Shown piece by piece: positions 36,747-48,682 of a DNA stretch of 64,000 bases. The notes beneath the pieces were generated by a model. It did not search any database. It worked only from the letters and a program-made list of their open reading frames with translations, and had not been told where the DNA came from. Both the position numbers and the translations under genes were made by a program. This stretch comes from Hibiscus mutabilis (taxonomy: Eukaryota; Streptophyta; Magnoliopsida; Malvales; Malvaceae): contig CM033752.1 in NCBI GenBank assembly GCA_019671005.1, positions 18,546,969-18,610,968 of the forward strand. Reading direction: 5' to 3'. The stretch's first letter is position 1. Every line of letters begins with the position of its first letter.

Positions 36747-37656
36747 TCAGCTGGTATTTTGTAGCCTTTGGAATAGCTTTCTCAGGTTTCGAAGGTGCTC
36801 TTCCTCAGTTCGGAAGTTAGCAATCATATCATCCACGTATACTTCTATCTCTTTGTGCATCATATCATGGAAAAGAGTCACCATTGCTCTTTGATAAGTC
36901 GTCCCTACGTTCTTGAGTCTGAAAGGTATCATCTTATAACAAAACGTGCCCCCACATGGTTACAAATGTAGTCTTCTCCATGTCTTCTGGGTCTATCTTT
37001 ATCTGATTGTATCCTGAGAAACCATCCATGAATGAGAACCATGAGTGTCCTGCGGAATTGTTGACCAACGTATCAATATATGGCAAAGGGAAATTGTTTT
37101 TAGGGCTGGCTCGATTGAGATCCCTATAATCTACACACATGCAAACCTTCACATCCTTCTTTGGCACCGATACAATGTTTGCAACCCATTCAGGGTATTT
37201 GGAAACTTCCAGAAAGCTAGCATCAAACTACTTTTTCACCTCTTCTCTGATCTTTAACAGCATGTCAGTCCTCATTCTTCTGAGCTTTTGTTGGATTGAT
37301 TTGCATTCTGGCCTCGTTGGCAGCTTGTGCACCACTATGTCTGTATTCAGCCCTGGCATATCTTGATAAGTCCAAGCAAAGACGTCCTTGAACTCATAGA
37401 GTAAAGCTATAGGTTCACGCCTGGTTTCTGAGGAAAATGTAGTCCCGATTTTCACTTCTTTCTTCTCCTCATCTGTTCTCAAATTCACAATTTTCATTTT
37501 TTCTTGGTGGGGCGTGATTTGCCTTTCTTCGTTGGTCATCATCCTTACCAACTCTTTAGGGACCTCGCATTCTGCCTCGTCGTCCTCCCCTTCAACTTCT
37601 ACCAAGATCTCTTGGAGTTCGAAATCTACCTTAGGATTGGATTCATAATCATTCAT
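36747..37656 (-). pseudogene. Reverse transcriptase of Tat element
   Basis: Three frames cover RT. 37656-37228 is the connector with 'FKDVFAWTYQDMPGLNTDIVVHKL'. 37167-36934 carries 'VCVDYRDLN'-like 'MCVDYRDLNRASPKNNFPLP' and 'FSFMDGFSGYNQIKI'. 36932-36747 carries 'PFRLKNVGTTYQRAM' and the active site 'YVDDMI'. The YVDD metal-binding Asp pair is intact at about 36826-36842. Stops between the frames and a degraded thumb near 36550 break it. Confidence 0.88.
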
Positions 37657-38087
37657 ACAGTTAATTATGAGAATCCTGCATGAAATGAGAACGAGTGTAT
37701 TGGGAAGAGAATGATTTTAAATGAAGTGAATGAATATGAATAAGAAATGAATGAAATATTTGCCATTTGAAAAAATGAGGAAGATATTCTTTCATTGCAA
37801 ACTAAAAGTTAACATAGGTGCCCTATACAAAAGATCCCCATTGCCTATGGGCAAAAACAAAAGGGTTAATTTGGAGCATTACTCTGATTTGGCCCTAAAA
37901 CTACAGGTAAATCAACGTAGCTCCAGTTATCAAGTGTTTCCCCGGGACGGCAAGGGCGGATGCCAGTCAACACGTGGCTGCCATTGTCATCTTCATCTAT
38001 CATGTTTATGGACATTCTTTCAATCGATTCACTGAACATCTCGTTCTGGTTAAGTGTGCCATTTTCTCGAATTGATTCTTTTACTTT

Positions 38088-39137
38088 CTATCGTGTACAG
38101 TCAATTCCTCCAAAGACAAAAATATCCTTTACATGAGGGAAAGACATCGGTCTCCATGGAATGTCTTCTCCCTTGAGTCTAGCCCTCATTTGTTCTTCTT
38201 TCATTCTATATTCCTCTCTCCTTTGCTGAATGATTGGTTTGTAGCCAAGCCCAAAACGATCTTTCTTGGTGATGACGCTTTTGGGTTGTAGGCTTCCTTG
38301 TAATCTCCTTCCTAGCCCCCTTCCTGCTTTGGCTCCTCGGCTTAAAGTTTCAGAAACGGTCATCTTGGTGCAGTTAGATAACCTGGGGCAAGGAATCCTA
38401 TTACCTTCCGCAAAAAACGTAGCATTTACAAGCTCCAATGCTCGGAAAGAACATTCTACAGCATCTTCATCATTCTGGATGTAGGGGGCATCTGATGTAA
38501 CCGAAGCGATGATCTTTTGCTCAGGCTCTACAGTAACCAATTTGCCTTCGATCATAAATTTCAATTTTTGATGGAGTGATGAGGGGACGGCTCCTACAGA
38601 GTGGATCCATGGCCTTCCCAATAAGCAACTGTAGGTTGGCTTTATGTCCATTACCACGAAGTCGATCGTGTACTCTGTCGGGCTGATCAACAAAGGTACC
38701 TCGATTTTTCCAAGTGTTCCCCTTTGAGTACCGTCAAAGGCTCTCATAGAGTTATAATAGGGTTTCATGTGGGAATCATCTATCGGTAGCTTCTGCAGAG
38801 TCACCATCGGTAGCTTCTGCAGAGTCACCATCGGTAGTACGTTTAACGCTGACCCATTATCAATCAATACTCCTGGTAACACATACCCTTTGCAATGGGT
38901 CGTGATGTTGAGAACTTTGGTGGACCCCATACCTCCTTTCAGGATCTCGTCATCACTGAACGTGATATCGTTGTATGAGGTGATATGCCTCACTATTCTG
39001 TCCAGCTTAGATACAAAAATATCACCGGGTACAAATGTTTGATTTAGCACCTTTAACAATGCATCACGATGCTTTTCAGAACTCAAAAGCAGCTCCAACA
39101 CCGTAATCCTTGCCGGTTGCTTTCGTAGCTGTTCCAC
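38088..39137 (-). pseudogene. Tat protease with G-patch-like tail
   Basis: A 349-residue frame. The retroviral-type aspartic protease shows 'GVLIDNGSALNVLPM' (DNGS in place of DTGS, usual for this lineage), 'IDFVVMDIKPTYSCLLGRPWIH' for the second lobe, and 'KLKFMIEGKLVTVEPEQ'. Near residues 270-310 'GRGLGRRLQG' and 'RFGLGYKP' look like a G-patch, a glycine-rich RNA-associated motif. An in-frame 24-bp duplication (38783-38830) doubles 'MVTLQKLP' just after the catalytic region. The protease would cleave Gag-Pol in the particle. Confidence 0.85.
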
Positions 39138-39236
39138 TACATTGTACTCATTGTGCCTTAGAAACTTTAGAAATTCCTGTGCCTGACCCTCAGTTATCGG
39201 CTCATTGATCTTTGGAGGGGACTCCTCGCTAAATAT

Positions 39237-41361
39237 CTAAGCAAGACCAGTTGATGTACCTTTTCCTTTATCCTTTGTAGCTTCAGCAGACTTCAAAGCT
39301 TTCGAACAGTAGCACCTACCGCTCCTCGTGAAGTGGCCTACTTTGTTGACAACTTCGTCTTTCTTTGTCTGTTCATCCTTCTGTGTTGGCTCTTTTTCTA
39401 CCATTTGTTCTTTATCTTCATTGGGCTTTGATTTTTCTGGTATAGTCATATTAGCGGTATAATTCCAAGAGGTTCGCCGCATGTCTTTGAATGAGAACGG
39501 GGCTGGTGCTAAAATGATTATTTTAGGGGCCACCTTTGCAGCTTCTACTTGAGATGAACTTGCCCCCTCTGATCTTGAAGAAATGAGAAAGGGCCTATCT
39601 CTTCCATACTTGAGGTTGGGGCTATCTGATGCACACACATCTAACCCTTGCTTTCCTGAAGCCTCCTCAAAGAACTCTATCTTCTTACTGTCCATTAGTT
39701 GTTGAATCAGTCCCCTGAATTCTTCACATTGTTAGATGTCATGTCCTTCATCCTGGTGGAACTCGCAATAAGTTGTACACCCCTTCTGCACCACTATCAT
39801 GCCCTTGTCAATCAAGCGGGCCATGCATAATTGTTGGAATACCCACCGTAAGGGAGACTTGATCTCTGACACACCCTCTTTAGCCTTCCTAGTTGAGTAC
39901 TCCTCGATAGCGTTTACTTCACGGCTCCCGTGATTAGGTAACGGATTAGCGGCCACATTTGGTTCCTCAAATTTCAACACCCCAGAATTGATCACGCTCT
40001 GTACAATTTTCTTGAATGCGAGGCAATTTTCTGTGGGGTGACCAGGAGCACTGCCATGATAATCGTAATGTGCATTAGGATCATACCATGACGAGAATGT
40101 AGGTTTGAATGGGGTAACATAGTACGGGCAGACTAAATTAGCTTTGTGCAACTGAGAATAAAGCTCAGAGTACGAAACAGGCAACGAAGTAAAGGCTGCT
40201 TTCTCTTTTTCCTTTCTTGGAGCTCTCTCTTCTCTCTGGTTTTGAGCCTTCCCTGCTAATGCTTGCGGCTGAGAGACCGTGAAGTTCTTTGGGGCATTGT
40301 AGGTACTCATAGTGTTTACTTCATTCTCCTTCTTCTTGTTGTACTTCCGAGAGTTATCCCTGCTATCAATCCTGCCGCTCTTGATTGCTAATTCAAGGGA
40401 CTCCCAAGTCATGATCAAATCGGCAAAGATCTGAGTCATATTATTGATGAGACGATCAGATAGTGTTCCCTTCAGAGTATTCACGAACAGGGGCGTAATC
40501 TCATGTTCGGGAATTGGTGGCTGGATCTGAGCGCCCACCTTTCGCCACCTCTGGGCGTACTGTCGTAGACTCTCATTAGATTTATGTCCTATATTTCCAA
40601 CATGATCCTGCTAGGGGTCATATCTGTCACATGTTTGTACTGCTCAATGAACGCCTTCGAAAGGTCCTTCCAGGACTTGATACTTGCCCGGCTTAATTAG
40701 GTGTACCACCGGGTTGCTGCTCTAGTCAAACTATCCTGGAAACAATGGATCAAAAGCTTTTCATCCTTGATGTAAGCCGCCATCTTTCAACAATACATGG
40801 TCACATGCACGAAAGGGCATGTGGTTCCATCATACTTATCGAACTCTGGAGTTTTGAATTTTGGTGGTAGAGCAAGGTCAGATACCAGGCTTAGATCACT
40901 GGCCTCATTCCCTGGTTCGTCTGTGGCTTGCAGTGCTCTAAAATTTTCCTCCATGAGACGAAATCTTTCCTCCAATTTCTTTTCCACTTCCATTCTGATT
41001 TTCTCGATCAAGTTCATATATGTCACTTCTTCTTCGTAGAATGCCTCTGCATCAATGGGTTAGCTTTCAGGTGCCCCTGCCTGAAGACTAGCAGATATCC
41101 TGACAGGGTCAATATATAATCTTTTTGTCGACTTGGCGTCATTGGTTGAACCTTGCTGTGAGATGTGATACCTTCTGGCTCCTGGGCGACTTTGTCTGCA
41201 ACTTTTTCTTTCCCAAGGCTTTTTGCCAGCAATGCAGTTATGTCGGATACTATCGCAGCTTGCGATTGAGTGATCTGCTCGCTGAGGCTCCATTTGGCTT
41301 CATCGAAACTTGCTTCCAAATCTTTCTGCCTTTTTTCCAAACTAACTATTCTGTTCTCCAT
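39237..41361 (-). pseudogene. Tat gag
   Basis: Frames 41361-41023, 41026-40787, 40538-39732 and 39695-39237 together make the gag. It opens 'MENRIVSLEKRQKDLEASFDEAK', a coiled coil. A capsid-like segment follows with 'FDKYDGTTCPFVHVTMYC' and 'ITPLFVNTLKGTLSDRLINNMTQ'. Next is a Cys/His stretch 'YDYHGSAPGHPTENCLAFK' and a second one, 'YCEFHQDEGHDI'. Frameshifts sit near 41025, 40600 and 39715. Gag packages the RNA in cytoplasmic particles. The block spans about 2.1 kb, normal for large Tat elements. Confidence 0.85.
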
Positions 41362-41810
41362 TAATTTGCTTTGGAACCGAGTAAAGTATGGATGTTGAAT
41401 GGTTGCGGATTATCTTTTAGTCTCGCTGGCAGAATATTTAGACTATTAATATTTTTGAAAAAAAATGATGAATGCATGTATAATGATGCAAATGTCATGA
41501 TGTAATGCAAGAATGTATGCAAATAAAGGTACTGATTCCGCTGGTAGTCACCCTTTTGAACTACTTTCATAGGAATTAAAGGGTCCATATTACAAAATAT
41601 CAAAGTAGAGTTCTACACATAAGCCCTAGCTCTATCTCCTAATTTCTCGATGGCCCTGGGCAGCTTGATGAACCTTGATGCTTCTTTCATTTTCGAGGTT
41701 ATGAAAGGTCGAAGAGCTTCAGCTTCTGCAGATAAATCTGTCACATGCCCCGCAACCTATCGTATCTCTACTATCAGTGTCGATTAATACTGGTCGATGT
41801 CTTGAATCAT

Positions 41811-43706
41811 CTAGGAAGCATCACGAAGCCTTTGCCTCCAATAATTGTCTCCACCTGCTGCAGCTTCTTCGAATACCCGAATTCTTCCTCTGTAATCATG
41901 AACAGTTGCCTCGAGTGACTCAATGCGGACTCGTAACATACAAATTTCACGCTCACTTTCTTGTAGTTCGATGAAGCCATTCCTTTGACGATAAGCCTGA
42001 AAGGACTGGTCCAACTCTGTTAGTCTCCCTCTAACTCGACATTCTGATCTTGGCTTTGATTTAGGCTTTGGGCAATGTCATTGTACAAGTTTTGCATCTC
42101 TAGTAGTCTATTCCTGCTCCCCATGGATTTCCTCTTCCAAACGGCAGTGTTATCCATTTCGTAGATGATTGCTTGCTTGCCTTTGTCGATCTCTTGCCTA
42201 GCTCTTCCTTTCTCTTGGTTAATGGCGTCCCTAAAAGACCGCCTCTCACTCTCGATGGCTAATTTTTAACTTTCTACCTCTTTCTTGATTGCTCGCTTGC
42301 CTTTTTCCCGTTCTTCATCGACTAGACGCATACTGTTTGTCCTTTCCTTCTACACAACTAAGAACTAGCTTCGGCTGGCATTTTGCACCTTTACTTGGAG
42401 TTGGAGAGTATCTTTCTGGTAAAGAGCATTCTTCTCACTCAGATTTGTGTTCAGCTTCTTTAGTTGCCTGATGGTCCCATCTCGTTCGTCGACCTCTAAA
42501 CTTGCCTTGTAAAGCTCATCCATATGTTGTGTCTGTAGAGCTTCCATCTTCTTCTTAACCTCCTCGAGTTTATTTCGCAAAATGTCGGACTCAGTCGGTA
42601 CTATCCTCATATGCTCCTCAAGTGACATGGTTGGTCCCTGGTCGGGTTCTGGAATCTTGTTGTTAACCCTCAAACGCCTTCAAAGATCGTAATCTGGGGT
42701 GATCATGGGCTCGGTATCTCCTTCTACCCTGATCCGGTAATAGTGATCCCAAGCTCTCATAATGGTCTGAACCTTCGCCTTGAACTCGCCCTTGAAAGAA
42801 AACTCACTTCAACTTAGACCGGGGTGACGGGAATGAACTGTCGCAATCCGAATTGTCGGGACACCAAAAGCGGAGCACAAGCAATCCCACCATGTAGTCC
42901 TAACATCATCAGCCAGTCATAATCGCCGCAGCTGTATAAGAAGTAACTAACCCTGCCGAGCCAAGAAACTCTCCATACTATGTCTTTGTCTTGAATGTTC
43001 CTAAAGATCTGGGACCATTTCTACATCTTTCAGTCTTCTCGCCATTCCTTCACTAAGTACTCTTGCAGAGGTGAAAAGTCTTAGAATGATATTCCTGGTA
43101 AAACCCTCGTTGGTGTCTTCCACATATGGCTCTGAATTCAAACCTGTAGATCCAATCTTTCTGGACATTCTTCGGATTAAGTAGGGTTGTGTACTCCTCT
43201 ACAGTAGGCACCATATCTTGACCGTTAAAAGTGAAGTAGAAAAAAGCAGGATTCCAGAACTGGAATATGGCTCGGAGTAAAGGTTGGTTGACTCGGACAT
43301 ACATCAACTATGCTATGTCTTCGTAACTATCATAGAATAAGTCTTGTAGTCTTCGATCCCATCCTTCCCAAATCCTTGTAAGATCGCATAAGTTATTCTG
43401 TTGAAGGCACACGTAGGTGTACCCTGACACTATGCGCTCGCTCGGCAAACTGTTACCTTGGGTCATCTGATTGACTTTTGACCAATGTCTGAAGACTGAG
43501 TTGAGTTTGTCCTTTTTAAGATACCTTTTTTCCATGATGAAAGATTTTCTGATCGGGCAAACCACTTGATTCGGTACCTTTATGTAATGTAAATGCAATG
43601 ATATATGCAAAAAAGCAAAACAAAAAAGAAAACGAGTCAGTATCGGATAAAATAAATAAATACATAAACAAAAAGGGCAAATTAAATAAGGTAAACACAA
43701 AAACAA
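41811..43706 (-). pseudogene. ORF1 upstream of gag (DUF7745-like domain plus coiled coil)
   Basis: Ogre-like elements carry an extra ORF between 5' LTR and gag. Here it is broken into frames 43706-43308, 43307-43053, 42673-42365 and 42014-41811. The first real residues are probably 'MEKRYLKKDKLNSVFRHWSK' near 43535. They continue as 'LPSERIVSGY', 'IWEGWDRRLQDLFYDSYEDIA', then 'VNQPLLRAIFQFWNPAFFYFTF' and 'DMVPTVEEYTTLL', which I recall as the DUF7745 type. Coiled-coil stretches follow ('LRNKLEEVKKKMEALQTQHMDEL'; 'MLRVRIESLEATVHDYRGRI'). Its function is unknown. The hydrophobic first 50 residues of the 43706 frame are read-in from the leader, not a signal peptide. Confidence 0.75.
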
Positions 43707-44160
43707 CCCTATTTACATCCCGTCTGAAAGCACCTAGGTTATCTGCATGGCACTAAAGGGTAGGTTTTTATGTTCTCTACATGCAGTGTTGGTGCTAGGA
43801 GGTACCCGAATTGTCCTTGCTTTCCCCTACTAAGGGTAGCAAGGCCCCCGATCATCACCCATTATAGGCTCCTTTCAACCGGGTTCAATTCAGGGGGACC
43901 CATTCGCTTATGCCCATACGAAGGAAAGATATTCTCACGAAAGCATAAGGTACTCGAGCCCCGAAGGTACTTTGCTAGGCCCATACGGAGGAACGATATC
44001 CTCACGAAAGTACTAGTGTTTTCTCCCCCACTTAAAAAAGACGGGTTTATATAACAAATTTTAATTTAATAGTCACTTTAATCTGGAACTTCTGATATTA
44101 GTAAAACGATAATCTAAAAAGCTTGACTCTCATTTGTTTTTGAAAAAAAAAGTAGAACTA
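43707..44160 (-). other. Untranslated leader between PBS and ORF1
   Basis: No coding signal. It contains a short direct repeat (CCCATACGRAGGAA…CTCACGAAAG) near 43913 and 43980. Confidence 0.6.
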
Positions 44161-44177
44161 TCCCAGCGGAGTCGCCA
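44161..44177 (-). other. Primer-binding site, Arg-tRNA type
   Basis: Two bases inside the 5' LTR the minus strand reads TGGCGACTCCGCTGGGA, a 17-base complement expected for an arginine tRNA 3' end including CCA. Arg-tRNA priming is typical of Ogre-like elements. Confidence 0.8.
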
Positions 44178-44179
44178 TC

Positions 44180-47100
44180 TGTAGCGATCTCTTTTCGTTT
44201 TCACTAAAAAAATGAGGTTTCAATGTATTTGGAGGTCTTTCGGGTACTTTAAAAATCATCTGTGGGGTTTTAGAAAAACCATCTTTTTATTTAAAAATGG
44301 AGTCGCCACCGGCCACTAAGGTAGGCCAGACACCGTAAAACTAGAGATTTGAAAATTGTTGGGTTCGGAAGTCGGTTACGGATGAGGAAGGATTTTAGCA
44401 CCCCCACACCGCCCAAAATTGGTACTTTAATAATTACAGCTTTATTAATATTAAATTTTTTGGATTAAAGTGATGATTAAATTAAAATTTGTTTATAAGT
44501 GCGAGTAAATTTTAAGGCCCCCGTTATTCGAGAGTAAACTGATAGACCACCATCACTGCGTTTGATACTGACCACGTTTACGCTCGAATAGAAAGGCATC
44601 GCATTGACAATTAATGTATTCGTTATGCAATCTTAGAGAACATAAAAAATACATTCATTTTGACTTGGTATTAAAAACATAAAAAAACATGAATATGACA
44701 ACATTAAACAAAAATAATAAAATACATGAATAAAAACATAACCCATCATAATATAAAAAACAATGTAGACATGAACAAAAAAACATAGTTCCAAAACTAA
44801 ATTAATTAATCCTAACATGCTTGAACATATTAAAATTACGAAACCAAAATATATGCATGCCATGACATATAATATGATACTAAATTAACAAAACGATACG
44901 CTAACACCAAAAAAAGACTAACACTTGATACTTAACAAATGACACCATTTATGTGCATAAATTAGAAATACCATGACAATATATGTAACAAAACATCACA
45001 CTAACATATAACCTAAAAACATAAAACTCATACTAACTCAAATATGCATACCATGAAAATCAAACTAAGACCTAATATATAAAAAACATGGACAATCGAA
45101 ATAAAAAAGAACACATAAAAAACATAAATAAATGGTATAACATGGCATGTATGAATATAACAAGCAATAAAAATATGCTAAAAAAACAAAATAAAAACAA
45201 ATAAGCATAAATATTTATAACACAAAAAAGGGACTGAAACGTGATAAAAATAAAAGCAAAGAACAAAAATTAAAGAAATCAAAAGACACATTTAAGGGCT
45301 TAATTAAAAAATGGGCAAAACTCATAGGGACTGGAATTGTAATAAAACCAAGGGGCAAGCTTCAAATGAAAATGTTTAAAACACGGAAGGTTTAAGTGAG
45401 TAATTTAACCATTTAACAACTGATTTTGGTTAATTTAAGGGCTAAATTGAGAGATTTAAGAAAGAGAGTGGGACTGGGGTTGTAATTGGACCAAGGGGGA
45501 GACCCAAACTGAAAAAAGACAAAAGACGGAGGTCCTTATAAAGTAAATAAACCATTTTGAAAATTTTGAGACTCTATAAAAAAACCCTAACTGGCCTAAA
45601 TTCAATCTTTTCCCCATTTTCACCTTTTTGAATAAAGCCCCCATTTCTCTCTAAAAACTACAAACAAACACCCCCAAAAAACCAAAATCCTCCCGCAGTT
45701 GCCATGTCCAGACAGTCTCGGGCGAGGCTCAGCCTCAACGGCCTCCTCGAGCCGTCATGGACCACTACTTTCCGGCCACCAGAAACCCTCCAAAAGAAAC
45801 AAATAGCACCCTCAAAACCCTTTTCTGAACTAGGGACCTTGGTTTCGAAACTGAAGCAAACCTTTACCCTTTGAACGGCTCACCACAAGTGGCTTATTGC
45901 CGTTGGGGAGATCTTTTTCCGGTGAGGGTAAGAACCACAAGTCCCTTTTTATTTTGTGACTTTACTATTTCGGATGCATGCAAGGAAGAGAATGAGAGAA
46001 TGAAGATACCTTTTGAATTTTTTTTTGAATCTGGAAATCTTTTTTGCTTTTTTATTTGATTCAAATCCCGTTACAAGATTTTGGTTGTTTTTGGATATAT
46101 ATATCCATTTACATGCAAATAAGATAAAAACTACTCTCTAATTGCTTGCTGCAAATTGTTTTTTCATACATTTTCGTCTTTTTTGCAGGTAACCATGGTG
46201 GTGGTTGTACGGTGGCAGTAAGGCGGAGCAGCTACGTAGGTCGGCAGATGGAATGATTATCTCGACCAGATCTGCTTTGGGCTGTTGGATTAGATCTGAC
46301 CCAACGGCCATGATCCCTTAGAGACGAACGGTCCAGATGGCCTTGGAAAAATGTTGTGGTAGCTCGTGATGAAGCCGTGTGGCACGTGGGAGAAGACCGG
46401 TCTCGCGCGTGCAACAGACGATCTGCGCGTGTTCTTCACTCCCACGTGATGAAGCCACGTGGCACGTAGGAGAAGACCGGTCTCGCTCGTGCAACGGACA
46501 ATCTGCGCGTGCTTTTCACTCGTGGCAGTACGACAGAGCGGCTACGTAGGTCAACAGTTGGCAGATGGAATGATTCTCTCGGCCAGATCTGCTTCGGGCT
46601 GTTGGATTAGATCTGATCCAACGGCCATGATCTCTTAGAGACGAACGGTCCAGATGGCCTTGGAAAAGTGTTGTGGTAGCCCGTGATGAAGCCGCATGGC
46701 ACGTGGGAGAAGACCGGTCTCACGCGCGCAACAGACGATCTGCACGTGTTCTTCACTCGCGCCAACTGCATAGGCTCGGGTTGATCATAGCCGTTGGACT
46801 TGATCCAACGGCTCCCCCTTGGCTGCGCAAAATAAAAGGGAATTAGGGTTAGATATCTGATATGTATTAGGGTTCTGTTAGGGTTTGGGCCGATAAGGCC
46901 ATGTAAATTTTAATTATGGGTCTTGTAATTTCTTAATTTGGGCTCTATAATTAAGGACTGGACGCTTAATATATTTGGATTTTATATATAATCTGTTTTC
47001 AATAATAATAATAATAATAATTAAACTTATAATTTAATACATGCACATACATACAATATGCGAATACATTAGAACGATCATACGTAGTATACATACATAC

Positions 47101-47382
47101 CTTTTATAATACATGCAATATTAATAATAATTAATAAATAATACATATGCGCACACACTCATATATATAACATACACATACATTCTATGACACATAATAA
47201 TTACCAATATGTACACATATATAGTATACATGCATTCACATATTAATCACACACGTATACATTACATATACGAATCACACGTCCTAATATAATATATACA
47301 GGCAGTAATAATAAATATTAATAATTACATAATATTTGCAAATTAACACAAAATTTACCCTAGATAAAAATGAGTGATTACA
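44180..47382 (-). repeat. 5' LTR of the Tat/Ogre-like element (3203 bp)
   Basis: It is homologous to 29498-32451, with the length gain explained mostly by an internal ~310-bp tandem duplication at about 46213-46760. It ends TGATTACA at 47382, followed by AATAC. It contains the minus-strand promoter but no gene; frames at 44633-46414 are LTR frames. Confidence 0.9.
46213..46760. repeat. ~310-bp tandem duplication in the 5' LTR
   Basis: The segment beginning GTGGCAGTA…GCTACGTAGG at 46213 recurs at 46523. An additional short copy of the GAAGACCGGTCTCGC part occurs near 46470. The other LTR has only one copy (31551-31800). Confidence 0.85.
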
Positions 47383-47753
47383 AATACACAAGGGTATCGG
47401 TACATAACACACGATATCGATACCGACCCTAGGGTATCGATATGGTCAAGCTTGTATTGGTACTCAATTTGGCTATTGGAATTTGCCAAAACTCGGGGAA
47501 AAAGGGGCGTATCGATACTTAGAAATTCGTACCGGTATGGGCACTCTGGTATCGATACAGGTCAATCGGTACTAATACTCAGGGCCTGTTTTGACACTTT
47601 GACAATTTAAAATCGTTTAAAACATGTCAAAAACCCTTTGAAAACCTTTCAAACATATTTTTCAAGTTCATGGACTTTTGAAATATTTTTGCAAATTACT
47701 TTAAGTCCAAAAACATTTTTCTTTAAGTTATATCAAAATCAAATATCTCAACA
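47383..47753 (-). repeat. Copia solo LTR 1, right piece
   Basis: The sequence continues the LTR cut at 29497. It carries about nine GTATCGATAC-type words (47390-47580) and ends ATATCTCAACA at 47753. With the left piece, and discounting one target-site copy, the LTR is about 1.03 kb, close to the 1012 bp of solo LTR 2. Confidence 0.82.
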
Positions 47754-48682
47754 AATAATGATCACCAAAAGGGAGTGGGTGATCTTAAAGCTTCCTTGAA
47801 CAAAGTTGGGACAAATCATTTAGAAAAAAGAAATCATTCAAAACTCAACTATGTTAAGAGAAACTTTAATGAGTACATACATAAAGTCTTCCAAAGGCCA
47901 TCTAATGGTAAGTATGTTAGAAGTGTTTGGGTTCCTAAGAAACACTTAGCTTCTAATAATATTGATGCTATTTCTACTTGGATTCTCAAGGGAACCAAGA
48001 TTTTAGGAGCTAATACTTATGGACCCAAAAGAATTTGGGTACCAAAAATCAAGACTTGATTCTATGTTTGTAGGGGGAGCATTGCTACAAGGTCCGAAAC
48101 TCAAATTCAAATTCATGGTACCTTGATAGTGATGCTTGAGACACATGACCGATGAAAAGAGTCAGTTCTTAGAGCTAAAACTAAAAAGTAGAGGAGTATT
48201 GACATTTGGTGACAACTCCAAAGGTCACATTGAAGGAATTAGTTCCATTAGTAATCACTCTTCCATACTTATTGAGAATATTTTGTATGTCAACGGTCTT
48301 AAACATAATTTGTTAAGCATAAGCCAAATTTTTTCATAAAGGATTCAATATCATGTTTGATTCTAATGGTTGCAAAGTAATTGACATTGCATCTGACAAA
48401 ATTGTGCTTATAGGTCATAGAATAGGAAATATTTATATGGTGCATTTAGATGACATTCATATTTCAAATGCATGCTTTGTTGCTAAAGATGAGCATGATT
48501 TTTAGTTATGGCATAGAAAACTAGGACATTCATATTTCAAATGCATGCTTTGTTTGCCTAAAATCAAGTTTTCTCTTGATAAAATTTGTGATGCAAGTGT
48601 TAAAGGAAAACATAAAAGAGTTTCTTTGAATCCATTAATGGTGTATCAACAAGTAGGATATTATAATTGATCCATATAGATC
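47754..48682 (+). pseudogene. Copia gag end, protease and integrase zinc region
   Basis: The frame resumes after the LTR with 'NDHQKGVGDLKASLNKVG' and 'YVRSVWVPKKHL', ending 'IWVPKIKT' near 48057. A decayed protease follows: 'WYLDSDA' stands where DSG is expected, so the catalytic Gly is lost. Next are 'HNLLSISQIFS' and 'FDSNGCKVIDI', then the integrase zinc region 'LWHRKLGHSYFKCMLCLPK' with 'ICDASVKGK', where the usual second Cys of CDAC is Ser. A one-base frame change and a stop precede the next insertion at 48683, which falls in the 'HIDLFGP' codons. Confidence 0.82.

Larger units (their letters stand above)
29498..47382 (-). mobile_element. Ty3/gypsy Tat (Ogre-like) element, 17.9 kb, both LTRs present
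   Basis: Boundaries are TGTAGCGATCT at 29498 and GAGTGATTACA ending 47382, with flanking AATAT and AATAC (one mismatch). Coding is on the minus strand, so the 5' LTR is 44180-47382 and the 3' LTR is 29498-32451. Order along the element: PBS, leader, ORF1, gag, protease, RT, RNase H, a second archaeal-type RNase H, integrase, repeat-rich 3' untranslated region, PPT. The doubled RNase H, the Arg-type PBS, the upstream ORF and the large size point to Tat, Ogre-like. It landed inside copia solo LTR 1. In one ~190-base stretch the LTRs differ by about seven substitutions and one indel, so this is a fairly recent layer, but ORFs carry stops and lost catalytic residues. Confidence 0.9.

Noticed and set aside
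41023..41364. Several overlapping 60-80-residue frames on both strands
   Set aside because: Shadows of the Tat gag start; only the 41361-41023 minus frame has the coiled-coil signature.
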